Position numbers and translations under genes: made by a program
Notes under the pieces: generated by a model
What the model was told of the DNA's origin: nothing
Seen by the model: only the letters and a program-made list of their open reading frames with translations
Database searches by the model: none
Assembly (NCBI GenBank): GCA_030272585.1
Contig: BSYQ01000009.1
Location: 4,898,001 to 4,962,000 of the forward strand
Reading direction: 5' to 3'
Source of the DNA: Bryopsis sp. KO-2023
Taxonomy: Eukaryota > Chlorophyta > Ulvophyceae > Bryopsidales > Bryopsidaceae
DNA: 64,000 bases
Shown here: positions 24,201 to 35,419 of the stretch, piece by piece
Position numbering within the stretch: the stretch's first letter is position 1
Layout: every line of letters begins with the position of its first letter

Positions 24201-26063
24201 AAACCTTGGCTGGGGTGGAAATAAGAAATGCAAATTTCTTTCTTTTTTCTTGTAAAGGAAAACCATGTTCGGCGCTAGACCGTAAGTTTTTGAAAAGACA
24301 AAAAACACCCAGGAGGATTCGAACCCAGCATCAACGGATCAACAGGCCATCAGACAATACATCATAATATATTATGGATATTAAAATTTAAACAAACATA
24401 TATACTTTTATTATTTTTGCTCAGGAAGTTTGAGGTCGTACCTCCATATCGATCACGTTATCGCTGGCCAGACCCTTGGACCTCGAAATCCAGCCGATGC
24501 CTCCACCCAAAAACAGACCAACCACGCCAACCGAGGGGCAACCTCCTCCAACGAATGTGATATTCGCATCCCTGATAACTTCCTGGGCTTCGATCCAAAG
24601 AACCCCACTTTCCACCACCATTTCCATACGATCCTTTTTGAGCTCGATCGACTTCATTTTCGACATGTCCATCAACATCCCGCCTGAACAACAACCCCCC
24701 AAAAAAAGCCAACCCTGTGATTATCGAGGTAAATAAAGAAAAAAAATGAGAAATGAGTCGTATACAATCTACCTAAAATCAACCCCACATATATCCACGG
24801 CAGATGGCACCCCCTCCAAAAAAAAAAAATCAAAGTGCTGCGGGGGGCACACACTAGCTTGAAACCACCCCAACAGTAAATTCCTCCATCGAACCAGGCA
24901 TCCGTTCCAGTTTCTTTTTTTTTTTCCACTCACCACCGTGCCGGGCAAGCCCAGCAGGGTTATGCCCTCCGTTTTTGACAGTGACTTGGATCCCTAAATC
25001 CGTAGCGATTTTTAATGCATCCGATACCCCCTGGACGTCCAAGGGCTGCACCACCACCGATGGAAGATGCTTATTGGCATGTCTGAAAGAAATGAAAACA
25101 CTCCGCTTCATTTAGGGGCACTCCGGTGAAAAAAAGAAATCAGGGGTCAAAAGACGGGATATCCTGAAGGGTTTTCTTGTTTTTCATATTCGACTGTTTT
25201 CTACCCATTAAATCCACCTTCTTAATGTTTTTTTTTCCTGTAAAGCTAGGTTTCATGATGGTTGAAAGCTTCATGTAGCAAAATGAACAAGCGAGGCAAT
25301 ATGGGATATATTTATATATCAAATAAAGTTTCCTAGCGGTATAAAAACACACCCCCAATTTCTCAATTTATATATATATAGATATCAGTTATGTTTTGTT
25401 TTTTAGTCAACTGTCAGGTAGAAAAATAACTGTGAGGATATCGTATTTGATTTTGAACCTATGCACATCTAAAAACTCCCAGTTAAAAAAAAACAAAAAC
25501 TGTACCCGCCTGTCATTGAAGATAGTGATGGCTTCACTGAAGCCCCCTTGATTTGGACATAAAACCACCCCATTGATCGAATCTTGCAGTGCCAAGACTC
25601 TGTCACATGAGACTCCGTACGAAAGAAATTCGTCCGGGTTTGACCTGGCGATCGAAACTGAGCTGGGTCTGCCTGAAGCCAAAAACGCACAACAGAATGA
25701 GGTTGAAAAAAACATGGAAACAAACATGGAGCGGTCAGTATTTCACCGAGAAAATGAGGCATTTTGAATGATCTAGAATGCTGGCAGTGCTGTACAGTCA
25801 TCTGATGGCTTCTTTCTGTTTTTTTTTTTTCTTGTGGTTTTTCTTTTTTTTTCTGGGTTTCTGGGTTTCTCTGTTTCAATTTTTTTTTTCTGCGTTTTTG
25901 TTTTTTTTTCTGTTGATCTTTTCGTTTTTTCAAGTTTTGAGTTGGTTTGGTGTGTGCATATTTTACCTGAGAGAGGTCTGAGCATTTTCATATTCATTCG
26001 GAGAACCGCTGCCGCAAACACCACCGAAAACAAAACGAAAATGGACCTCCTCGACCACGCCAT
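21251..26063 (-). CDS. Berberine-bridge-enzyme-like FAD-dependent oxidase
   Basis: Secreted or endomembrane flavin oxidase of the BBE / PCMH-type family, which oxidises sugars, alcohols or alkaloids with O2. Nine minus-strand exons join in frame to 567 aa: 26063-25967, 25672-25510, 25082-24934, 24683-24442, 24140-23907, 23485-23268, 22898-22630, 22168-21996 and 21409-21251. A hydrophobic leader (residues 8-21) acts as signal peptide or anchor. FAD-domain motifs are NGGHNPAG (His127), GGGCPSVGVVGLFLGGGIG (Cys185) and ELFWGLRGAGGSNFGVVT. His127 and Cys185 match the two residues that bind FAD bicovalently. The C-terminal BBE motif is SYANYADPLL then YYGENYERLQRLK. Intron 2 fits only with a GC donor (ACAG|GCGGGT). 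The exon 6 acceptor (after ATCCAG) has a weak pyrimidine tract and is the least certain junction. The substrate cannot be inferred. Confidence 0.88.
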
Positions 26064-27227
26064 TCTGCTTCGTTCGACCACAGAAAACCCCGCAAAAAAA
26101 AACGAACCAAATAAAAACGATTCTCGTAGAACGCCCCAATCAATCCCCCCTCAATCAAACGAGGTATGGTGCTTCCCCCCGTAAAACGACAATACCCATG
26201 GCGTCTAAAGAATCGATGCATGCTGGTTATGGTACGTCTCTTCAAACCACAAGCGAAAAAAAAAAACATAAAGAATTGACAGGGTTTAATCAAATTTAGC
26301 GCCATTCGTCTGGCTGGCAAGGATTTGTCTCGTTTTTTTTCATATTTTATGTTGATTTTATTCATTTGTTTATTTTTGGGACAGCGGAGGGAAAAGTGTG
26401 AGAATTTTTCGTTGCATCCCAGTGAGAAATTCAAAGAAGGAATGGATGTGGGATGGAGGGATTGCCCTTTATAGAAGTTTTTGTGAAAAGTAGAAACTTA
26501 TATAGATAGATAGATCGCTGTTCCTTCCGGTTTGTTGTGCTTTTACACGAAGAGGTGTTCAAAGTTTCATAAAGTTCCGTTATATGCTTTCCCCAGATTC
26601 TGTCAAGCATGCGAAACGCCACACGATTGAGCAAATCGTGTGGCCAAATTGATCAATTACCAACACGGTTAATACAAACAAACAAACAAACAACATTTAC
26701 GGTTAATACAACAACAACATTTAATATTCTGGTTTTGGTTTTGGCCCTCCCAGTTCTGGTCATCAATCCTCAACGACATTGTTAAGTGAATGTGGCGTTT
26801 TTTCAACTGGCAGAAACTGGGGAAGCAGATATAAATGTGTGTGGGACCTTGAACAAACTCTCATATATGCACGAGCGTTTAGTTCAACAACAAATATCAT
26901 TAGCACAAGTAAAGCTATGAAATCTATTTAAAAACCACTTTATTGAGTGTGTGGTGGTCGGAAATGGAATTCCCATCGGTCAATCTCCGGTCAAGGTCGG
27001 TCTGGCGGTCTGCAATGTGCTATTTCTGAACTGCTTTAAAGCAAAATGGAAATTTCCCTCGAAGGAGAAGTGGATCAAATGCGACCAGTGCCCATTTCTC
27101 GCCTTTCCCTCGGCGATTCTGAGCGTTACTTTGAGGGCTCACTCTCTATTGTTGGACTGGGGTTTCTGAACGGCAGGCATGAGGATCAGTTTGAATGAAA
27201 GAACTTATTGAAACGAATCGGTGAACT
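26064..27227. other. Intergenic, upstream of the BBE gene
   Basis: AT-rich, with a GATA run near 26500 and AACAA repeats near 26680-26725. It should contain the BBE promoter. I see no gene. Confidence 0.4.
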
Positions 27228-27245
27228 CATCGCAAAAAATTCGCT

Positions 27246-27553
27246 CACTTGCAATCCACTTGCAACCCACTTGTCGCTGTCACTTGCACGCAAATAATAC
27301 AGCAAGTGACACTTGCGGGCAAGTGGATTGCAAGTGACACGGCCACTTGCAGAGCCATTTGCGGGCAAGTGGTTGGTAACGCCCACAAGCACTTGCTGTA
27401 TCACTTGCGTGCAAATGGGCGCTCATTTGTTGTCTCACTTGCTTGCAAGTGGACGTTCACTTGCACTATCATTTGCGTGCAAGTGGCGCTCATTTGCTGT
27501 ATCACTTGCGTGCAAGTGAGCGCCCACTTGCGGACCCACTTGCCTGCAATTGA
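27246..27553. repeat. Array of CACTTGC..GCAAGTG palindromes (left)
   Basis: About a dozen imperfect copies of CACTTG and CAAGTG half-sites are arranged as short inverted pairs such as CACTTGCGTGCAAGTG, separated by spacers like GAGCGCC and GCTCATTTGCTGTAT. The array is more diverged than the right-hand one. It can form many small hairpins or cruciforms. Confidence 0.85.
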
Positions 27554-27779
27554 TTTGAGAAATGTGTGGAGGATGAAACACCTAATTATTATCGCGATCA
27601 AAACACTGCAACATCATTTTAAAACAAATGGATTTATTAATTGTATTGACAAGCATTCCTATCCATTAATTACAAGTTCATTACAAATGAATCTGACATC
27701 TCCAGGCTTCTAGGAGTCGAACCCAGCTCTTTGCCACACGCCTCTTCCGATTCCCCCCCTTCTTATCCCCACAAACCAT

Positions 27780-28019
27780 CTATCTACACCAATGCAAAAC
27801 ATCAAGGAGTTGCATTCCACTGAGATAGCCCCAAAGATGCTCCGCGATCCTTTTCATACCCTGCACTTTTAGCAATATCGGCAATCTATTTTTTTCAAAT
27901 GCCATTTGAAGTTTTTGGGTTGCTCGAGGACCTAGGTGGAACACCTGAACAAATTGCTTGATTGCTTGCAAGCAGTTGAGAAGTAATACGATACTGATTG
28001 AGCTGGCATCTGCCTCCTT
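27780..28019 (-). CDS. Possible terminal exon, unknown protein
   Basis: Open segment of 79 residues plus stop after a CTAG acceptor at 28020-28021. It reads as a helical, Leu/Gln-rich sequence (LQAIKQFVQVFHLGPRATQ, then KRIAEHLWGYLSGM). I do not recognise it. It lies inside the putative foldback element, so it could belong to the element or be chance. No upstream exon was convincingly joined. Confidence 0.3.
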   Translation of the reverse strand, partial: KEADASSISIVLLLNCLQAIKQFVQVFHLGPRATQKLQMAFEKNRLPILLKVQGMKRIAEHLWGYLSGMQLLDVLHWCR

Positions 28020-29215
28020 CTAGCACCTGATCAAAACGAACACCAAGAAATTATAAAAAGCACAGTCTTGGGGTTGGAATGTACATTCTTGCGGATATGA
28101 GCCAACCCTGGCATCCAGCCTGATGGCATGCGCTTGAAATGCAGAATTAAAGAAATAACATCAGGATTGTTGTTTTGTGGCAAATAGAGGAGAGTAAACA
28201 CACAAAATCATACACACACTCTCCACAGGAAAACTATGGTTCTCAGTATGTTATTTGCTTCACAATCCCAGCCTGATGCTTCCACATTTGAACATTCACC
28301 TTCCCTTTCCAGGTCTCTTGTTTGGTTTGCTTTTCACAGTCAAATCCCTTTATGTAGGCCCAGGGCAGGGAAAGATGAAGCCAATAAATTGACAAACAAG
28401 AAATACCTGAGTTTCTGGTAGGAAGGTGGTTTCGCGAGCTCCAACTACGGCGTTCTGTTTGAAAATTCTGTGTGCTCAGTTCTTTTTTCTGCCAATTAAC
28501 TCCCTGGTTATTGGGTTCATAGTGCCTGAAAAAACGCAACCACACCCAAACACTCTAGCCTCGATTCGATTGTACTGCATTTACTTCGATTCTTCTCACA
28601 AGACAAAGACAAAAGTCTATCATGGCTATGGTAGCCATGCTTTTTTGCAGCAGCAAGCAGAAATAAAATACAAACATAAAATGCGATAGCCACCGTAACA
28701 TTCAAGCATATGGGCAGATCATACATACATGCACCCCAAGGTCAATTATATCTGCCTGTAGATGCATCAAGTTTATCTGCAGATCTTTCCCTCGTGCCCG
28801 AATCGAAACACCCGCGTTCCTGGTTTGTATAAATCCCATGCAACACCCAGAGACACAGGATATTTTTCAGCCCACTGCACAATATTTGTGAGCAGCAACA
28901 AGCAGAATTGAGTACATGCAAACATATTTCTTTTTCTCAATGGTCACCTCAAAGTGAGGTAAGGTCTTTTGCAAAGACCTGTCCCTTGTAGGCCTTTTCT
29001 TCCTCAAACTGAGGGTGGAGGCAGTGATGTCGATCCCATCATCGATGGTTTTCCTCGCGTTTTTTAGGAAGAGCCAGGGATGAGAACATGACATGGTCAC
29101 CCGAGTGGTACCTCCACAAATTCCTACCTGTGGTTCACGGCAAAACTTTCAAACCCCACACCCTCCGCATTCTTGATTTCAGCGTTGCTGGATCGAAATT
29201 TAAGCAACCATACCT

Positions 29216-29460
29216 TTAAGGACGTTTGGACAATCTCACAACGAACGCACCGACCCAGCCAAACTCCCCACTGCTGTCGACGTATCTAAAAGAGTAGACG
29301 GCGTCCATGGAATTTACTCCCTCGTTATCGGCCCCTGGCGAGTCGGTCGATTGACCGTCGATATATGCGTTCCATATCTCCCAGAACCACCAAAGCGTAA
29401 CATTCGGAGACGACGACTGCGTCCCCTCCGTGGTCCTGGGACCGTGTCCCCGCCTTACCC
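29216..29460 (-). CDS. Possible exon inside the putative element, unknown protein
   Basis: Minus-strand open segment with coding-like composition (Trp-rich VTLWWFWEIWNAYIDG, then SFRYVDSSGEFGWVGAFVV), ending at a stop after LSKRP. No domain, start or splice partner can be assigned with confidence. It sits just inside the right palindrome array. Confidence 0.3.
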
Positions 29461-29540
29461 CCTTTTCGCTTGAAATAAACCATATTGACAGCAAGGCACA
29501 AAAGGTGCAAGGTGTTGTGTCCGAGATTGATATGATACGA

Positions 29541-29910
29541 CAAGTGAGGTTGCAAGTGGGGCTGCAAGTGATTCCACTTGCGCGCAAGTGGGGCTGCAAG
29601 CGATTTCCTTGCGCGCAAGTGAGTTTGCAAGTGGTTCCACTTGCGCGCAAGTGGGGCTACAAATGATCCACTTGCGCGCAAGTAGGGCTGCAAGTGATTG
29701 ACTTGCGTGCAAGTGGGGCTGCAAATGATCCACTTGCGCGCAAGTGGGGCTACAAATGATCCACTTGCGCGCAAGTAGGGCTGCAAGTGATTGACTTGCG
29801 TGCAAGTGGGGCTGCAAGCGATCCACTTGCGCGCAAGTGGGATGCAAGTGATTGACTTGCGTGCAAGTGGAATGCAAGTGGCACTTGTAGCTCCACTTGC
29901 ACGCAAGTGC
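29541..29910. repeat. Array of 16-bp perfect palindromes, period about 31 bp (right)
   Basis: Eleven copies of CACTTGCGCGCAAGTG or close variants (GACTTGCGTGCAAGTG) recur every 29-32 bp between about 29574 and 29908. Spacers alternate between GGGCTGCAAGTGATT and GGGCTACAAATGATC. The 16-mer equals its own reverse complement. A spacing near 31 bp is three helical turns, placing the palindromes on one face of the DNA. Confidence 0.92.
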
Positions 29911-29928
29911 ACGGAATTTTTTGCGATG

Positions 29929-31055
29929 CTGTGTAGTCATGGGAAGGCCAGTAAAGTCAGAAAGGAAAAAGGGGTTGCTGTGTGCGGAAGTATACACCTG
30001 TGTAAAAAGTTTGGTTTGCAACTTTAACACTATCTTTTCTTCAGTTTCTTGGTTTCGTTGTCAACAGGGGGATTATGAGTAGGTCGAGGAACAGGATTGA
30101 TTTAAAAAAAAAAAAAAATGTTATTTTCACCAAGGAAACGGGCCGCAGTAGCCCGTTCCAACTTAACTAAACACCAAAGAAGGGAAAAAAAAGAAAAAAG
30201 ACCGAAACAAAGCAGAAGCGAAGTTTTTCGCCTGTCACATGAAGCAACGCGTAAAAAGCCGAAAACTGGCGAAACACTGCACCAAACGAAAAAAAACCGC
30301 GACAAAAGTTTTCAAATCGCCTGAAGTTTCTTTTCGACTTGATCGTACTCAAAACGAAGAAGAAACGAAGCAGATTTTTCAAAAAAACGAAATTTACAGT
30401 AAATGCCTCCACCGCCGCGCACAGGCGTTCGTTTTCAACGCGATCAACTCCAAAAGGCGCGTTTTTGAGTGGCCCATCCATCCCGTCCACACTGCCGGCG
30501 ACTCCGACGCCGGCGAAGTCAAAAACAGCCCCGGAAAAACCGAAAACTGACTCAGGATACTCAACTTTCCACGAAAACAAACACAAAAACTTTCCACGAG
30601 TTCCACTTTCCTGTTTCCACAACCTTTCAACACATTTTCTACAGGCGTTTTTTTTTTTTTTTCATTTTCTCCAAACCTCTGTCTTCAGTGGGGGTCAATC
30701 TTCGCAGATTCAGATCTTCGGAAACCCAGGGGCCTCAACAAATTGGATTCGCGGCTAACTCGGTGACTGAATTCAACGAAGCCTGCCCACGACGACAAAA
30801 ACCTCGGCAGTATCGATCGATGTGGGCAGCCCCGTCGTTTCAACAGCCTCACAGCACAGTCCCGTCTCAGAAGCCAACCTTTTTCCCGCCGCCACATCAC
30901 CGATATAACGCACATCCCAAAGAAAAGGACGAGCAGGTGGTCCTTCCTCGGTGTCCCAAAAATCAACGCTGTTTCAAAAGGACTGAATTCCAAACTGCTG
31001 CTAGGCCGAGATCATACTTTCGTTCGTAGCTTCTCGCACTTGCCGTCTGGACATC
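29929..31055. other. Region upstream of CKS with overlapping open frames
   Basis: Several plus-strand frames are open between 30118 and 31029, rich in Lys, Arg, Ser, Thr and Pro. One (30339-30758) includes a Pro/Thr/Lys-rich stretch typical of disordered nuclear proteins. No domain or splice structure is evident, and the region may be the CKS 5' UTR and promoter. Confidence 0.35.
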
Positions 31056-32287
31056 ATGGAAAGAATTGATCCCGCGGATGAATTCGACTACTCCTTCTAC
31101 TACGCAGACAACAAGTTTGAGTATCGGTGAGCACACCGCGACATGTTACAGCGAGAATAACACCAAATTTTCGCGTCAGCCCTCAAGGTTTTTTGGAAAG
31201 ATTTGTTTTTCGAAGCAGTCGCGTGAAGGATGGTTTCTGAAGGGGTGCTGGCGGGTAAAACTGCAACAGGCACGTCATCCTGCCAAGACGATTTGCAAGA
31301 GAAAACCACGTTGGGAATCGGCTGTTGCATGAGGTGGGCTTGGAAGTAAACACCTGCTATGTTGTTATAATTGTTGTTGCATGTGTGGGAAGCTATTTTG
31401 GGGGCAAGGCGTGGATATTACTTGAGTTGTGGTGTAAACACCACTGGTGTTTACTGCCAGTTTTTCGAATATAATCCATTGGTGCAACATGTCCTGCTGC
31501 TCTCCATTCTGTTTCCAGCATCCTTCACTAAGGGAAAAAAAGAAGAAAGAAAGAAAGAAAAAAACGATCGAAAATTATGATCGTTTGCTTCTGTCAAATG
31601 CTCTTCTGGTTCAAACCCAGTGTATTTCCAATTGGAGATATTGATTTTTTTTTTGTGCATGTGTTTGTGGGGGTGCTTGTTGATTGAAGAGTGAATGGAG
31701 AAGGCTTGGAGTGAGGATGTCGAGGGGCTGGACGAATTATGCCATTCATCCGCCCGAAAAACACATTTTGCTCTTCAAGTGAGTTTCTGCTCTTTTTTGT
31801 GAAAATCAGATAACCCTAACCCTTATACATATATAAGATTTTGTCCCCAACAAACAGAAGAAAAAACAAAAGGAAGTAAAAGATAAAGAAAAGAAAAAAG
31901 TGTGTTGCAAGGGGGACCAGAGGTACTCAAAATTCTTCATTTCGACTTGAAAGTCGCTTATCGACTCGGTTTTCTCAAATCTTTCTTTGTTCTTTCAGTG
32001 GCATATTTCGATTACGTCTAGAATTCTGTTTGGTTCAATTTTTATCCTCCAGAAATAGAAGGCAACAGGCAAAGGAACGTCTCGGGCGAATTTGAAATTT
32101 AAAAAAAAATCAGAAAAAATTCATGTGGGGTTTTTACAGGCGATTGAAAAACTTTTCATCCCTTCCTGCCCATGTGCAAGAGACTTACATGCAAACTTCC
32201 GAAGAAGACGTTCGCACAAAAAATAATCAATGTCAGCAACACTCGAGGGTGCCCCTTGGCGATATCACAGGGCGTACCAGATATTGA
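31056..32287 (+). CDS. CKS1: CKS cyclin-dependent kinase regulatory subunit with C-terminal extension
   Basis: CKS proteins bind CDK1/CDK2 and dock phosphorylated substrates. Four exons close in frame: 31056-31126, 31270-31333, 31690-31778 and 32140-32287, giving 123 aa. The core is complete: [32 protein letters not shown] and the hinge [12 protein letters not shown] (HxPEPHILLF in most members). The Arg of EYR and the Ser, Arg and Trp of SRGW match the anion-binding pocket. The core ends near residue 76. A further 45 residues follow, ending [13 protein letters not shown], which resembles an APC/C destruction box (RxxLGxI). Canonical CKS proteins are 80-110 aa, so the tail is unusual. The last exon, which codes for the tail, is joined by an ordinary GT-AG splice (AA|GTGAGT to TACAG|G). 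Confidence 0.9.
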
Positions 32288-32776
32288 TGTTAATTTGATT
32301 TTTGGTCTTTCCCACAATTCGAGAGGGCACAACATGAGAAAAAAAGCTTGGAAGTGTAAGGATAGATCGGAGAACAGCAGCCCCAACAAAGTAGTTATCG
32401 AGAGAAAAATATATAGAATAAGTTTTATTATCTGCTGGAATTTTTTTGAATCAGTTCTTGTTGGACTGCTTGGAAGGTGAGGGGACCGAGGGGGGCTAGG
32501 TATTAAAAGTGAAGTTACAGGGAATAGGGAATGAAGTGGGGGCAAGAATGTGTTTCGCATTCGAATTGTTTTGCAAATTGTTTCGAGTTTTATGAAACAG
32601 GTCGATTTGGTACACCTTGCTAGCTACGGAGGCTGTAGATCTTTTAGATCCCACGAAATCTGTAACTTGACAACACAACATGGTTCCTTCGCTTCCGTTG
32701 CGTGTGTGGCGTACGTCCGTCGACGACTTTCAGCCAGGAATTTGGTTATTCACGTTGTTTGCTAGACAACGCATCG
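32288..32776. other. Intergenic, between CKS and WDR92
   Basis: 489 bp holding the CKS 3' UTR and the WDR92 promoter. No gene or clear motif seen. Confidence 0.4.
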
Positions 32777-35419
32777 ATGGTGGACTATCAATCCAAGCCA
32801 CAGATTCTCGAGCATCTGAGCAAAAGCCTGACAGTCACCATCTATGATTGCAAGTGAGTCGAAGGTCCCACGCTTGGAAGGATAGAGACGTCTATGTGAC
32901 GCCCTCAGCCTGCATTCCGATCGTACCACATACCTGAACGGAAAGATAAAACCCACTCACGACCCGTGCAAGCACAGATTCCTAAGTTGTGTTGGCTGTC
33001 GCGTGTTTAGCCTCACGAACTCTGGGATTTCGATGAGGGGTGCTGACGTCTACGTCAGAGACTGAATGGGTGCTTGAATCACACGTAGATGGATACCCAG
33101 CAGCGCTAGATTCGTCGCCTTAGGATCCTACCCCAAGACTACTGGATGCTTGCAGGCAAGATTGCCCAGATAAATGCCCAATCAACGAGAAAATGACATT
33201 CACAGATGGATCATAAACCTCGGCAAGCGGGCACAGTTGATTTTGCGCCTTGGGTCGAGCTCACTCCTTCCCATTCATCTCTCCAACTTAGGTGTATGAG
33301 CTGCAAGGGTCGGACCTCAAACTGTTGAAAGAGGTCGAGAAGCCCTCCAGTTTCAAATGTGGGAGTTTTGGAGCATCGAGTTTGGCAGACAGACAACTGG
33401 CTACGGGGAATTTTTCTGGGAAGCTGCAACTGTGGGATTTGGAAGATACCAAAACCCCGCTATTTGATGTTCAGGCACATGCATCGATTGTGAATGCCAT
33501 CGATGGGTGTGGAGGCCAGGTCAGCCAATGTTACATAATTCAACCTATTCATCTTCCTTTTTTTTGGAGCAGAATCAAAACGCCATGCAGCAACCAAAAA
33601 GGACTTCTGACCCCAGCAGAATCGGAGATGTTCAACAAACAACGAACCAAAAGAACCATTGCAAATTAGAGATCGCTGCTCTGATAATTTTTTCAACCGA
33701 AGAAGTTCAATAAACAACGATTATGCAAAGAATCATCGCAAATTAGCTATTGCTGCTCTGATATTTTTTTTAACTGAAGAAAGTAGGTTCAGAGCTGCAT
33801 CATCTTTTTTTGTCTGAACAGACTAGGGGTTATGGTCCCCCTGAGATTGCTTCTTGTGGAAGGGATGGGTGTGTAAGAGTTTGGGATGTTCGGCAAAAGG
33901 ATGCCCCGGTGGCTGCGTTCGAACCATCTGAAAAAGACGATGCAAGGTAAGGAAATTAAAAAAAAAAAAAGACAGAAAAAAAAATGAAATTCAAAAAAAA
34001 ATCAACGCTGCAAATATAGATAATCGACATTTCATCCTGTTTCGTTTCTAGAAGAAAGAAAAGACGAGATGAATTATTTTTCAACACTTTTTTTAAGGAT
34101 TTGCATGATGCTGCTACGTTTTTTTTCAATTTGACGTATTTTAGCATGGACTGTCTGTAGGAAAAAATTCCACATCGGGAAATATCTATTCCACGTCTAT
34201 TTACATTTTTTTTTGACTTAATTTGAAGGGATTGCTGGTGTGTGGCTTTTGGTAATTCTTATAATGATGAGGAGCGCCGGATTTTGGCTGGCTATGATAA
34301 TGGAGACGTGAAAATGTTCGACCTCAGAACAAACAAGGTAATTTTTAATTTTTTTTATAAATCAATTCTCTATTCAGAAACCACAATACGCTATTCAGAA
34401 ACCACGATTCTCTTTTTATCATTTAAAGGTCGTGTGCCCGTTCGATAATTGATTTTTATTTTTTTTTGCTTGATCAAAAAACATATCGATGTTTTTTTTG
34501 CCTTCCCACCAGGTGCTATGGGAGGATAACTTGAAAAATGGAGTCTGTGGGGTTCAATTCGACAGGAAGGATATTCAAATGAACAAATTTATCGCAACTT
34601 GCTTGGAATCCCAGTTTCACGTTTTCGAAGCAAGAACCCACCATCCTAAAAAGGTAACAAAAAAAATTCACAGCATTCACAGTGAAAACAAAAAAAAAGA
34701 AGACAAAAATCTGCCCTTTCATATGATTTTTACAAATCAACATTTTCTTAAATTTTTTCAAGTAGTAATATTTTTGATACAGGCAAGAGCACTATATCGG
34801 AATGGCTTTTGCATCAGGCTTTTTTAAGAAAAACAAACAAACATGTCCCTTGAAAAAACAAAAATGTGAAAATTGTTTGCGGGGGGTAAACAAAAGAGAG
34901 GAAAGTGAAACAAATTTGCCACTTCTGTAAAAAAAAAACTACTTCTTTTGGCAGGGATTTACAAGCGTGATGGAAAGCATGACTAAAGGCACCACCATTT
35001 GGAGCTGTCGGCATCTTCCCCAAAACAGAGATTTGTTCATGGTTTGCGGAGGGGATGGAACGCTGTCCCTTTACAAATACAGATATCCAGATCAAAGGAA
35101 AATCAAGGTAATGGTTGCATGAAAAAAATAATAATTTGTGTAATAAAATTTCCCCCCCTCCCACAAGAAAAACAAAAAATCCATTCTTTCGCCGTTTCTG
35201 CCTGAGTGGTGTCCTGGAGCTTTTTTTTGTGTGCAGGATTCGAATGGAGTTGAGACAGGGGTGGCTGGAACTGTGGATTTATTATCGTACAAGAACCTTT
35301 CCACTCAGCCAATCGCTTCCTTGGACTGGAGCCCCGACAAAGCGGGGCTGTTCGTTTGCAGTTCGTTCGATCAGTGCATCAGAGTTGGAATTTGCACGAA
35401 GCTGAACAAAGTCGGCTGA
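32777..35419 (+). CDS. WDR92: WDR92 / Monad (DNAAF10), WD40 dynein-preassembly co-factor
   Basis: Seven-bladed WD40 protein that works with the R2TP/prefoldin-like complex in axonemal dynein preassembly in the cytoplasm. Eight exons close in frame: 32777-32853, 33089-33155, 33292-33519, 33822-33946, 34229-34337, 34513-34653, 34955-35107 and 35237-35419. The product is 360 aa (human 357). Diagnostic stretches include [87 protein letters not shown] and [18 protein letters not shown]. Exon 2 ([17 protein letters not shown]) is found only by using a GC donor (GCAG|GCAAGA at 33156). Its presence suggests motile cilia at some life stage, though some non-ciliated plants keep homologues. Confidence 0.94.

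Larger units (their letters stand above)
27228..29928. mobile_element. Putative foldback-type element with subterminal palindrome arrays
   Basis: The two ends carry the same 15-mer in inverted orientation: CATCGCAAAAAATTC at 27228-27242 and GAATTTTTTGCGATG at 29914-29928. Directly inside each end lies a tandem array of short palindromes (27246-27553 and 29541-29910). The enclosed 2 kb carries open segments on the minus strand but no transposase I recognise. The architecture (inverted ends plus long subrepeat arrays) resembles Foldback or Galileo-type DNA elements. No identical target-site duplication is visible at the ends, so the limits and the class are inference. A pair of related minisatellites is the alternative. 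Confidence 0.5.

Noticed and set aside
24300..24345. tRNA-like B-box (GGGTTCGAATCC on the minus strand), and a similar one near 27708
   Set aside because: No acceptor stem or convincing A-box is found at the right distance, and neither has flanking duplications. They could be SINE remnants but the evidence is too thin.
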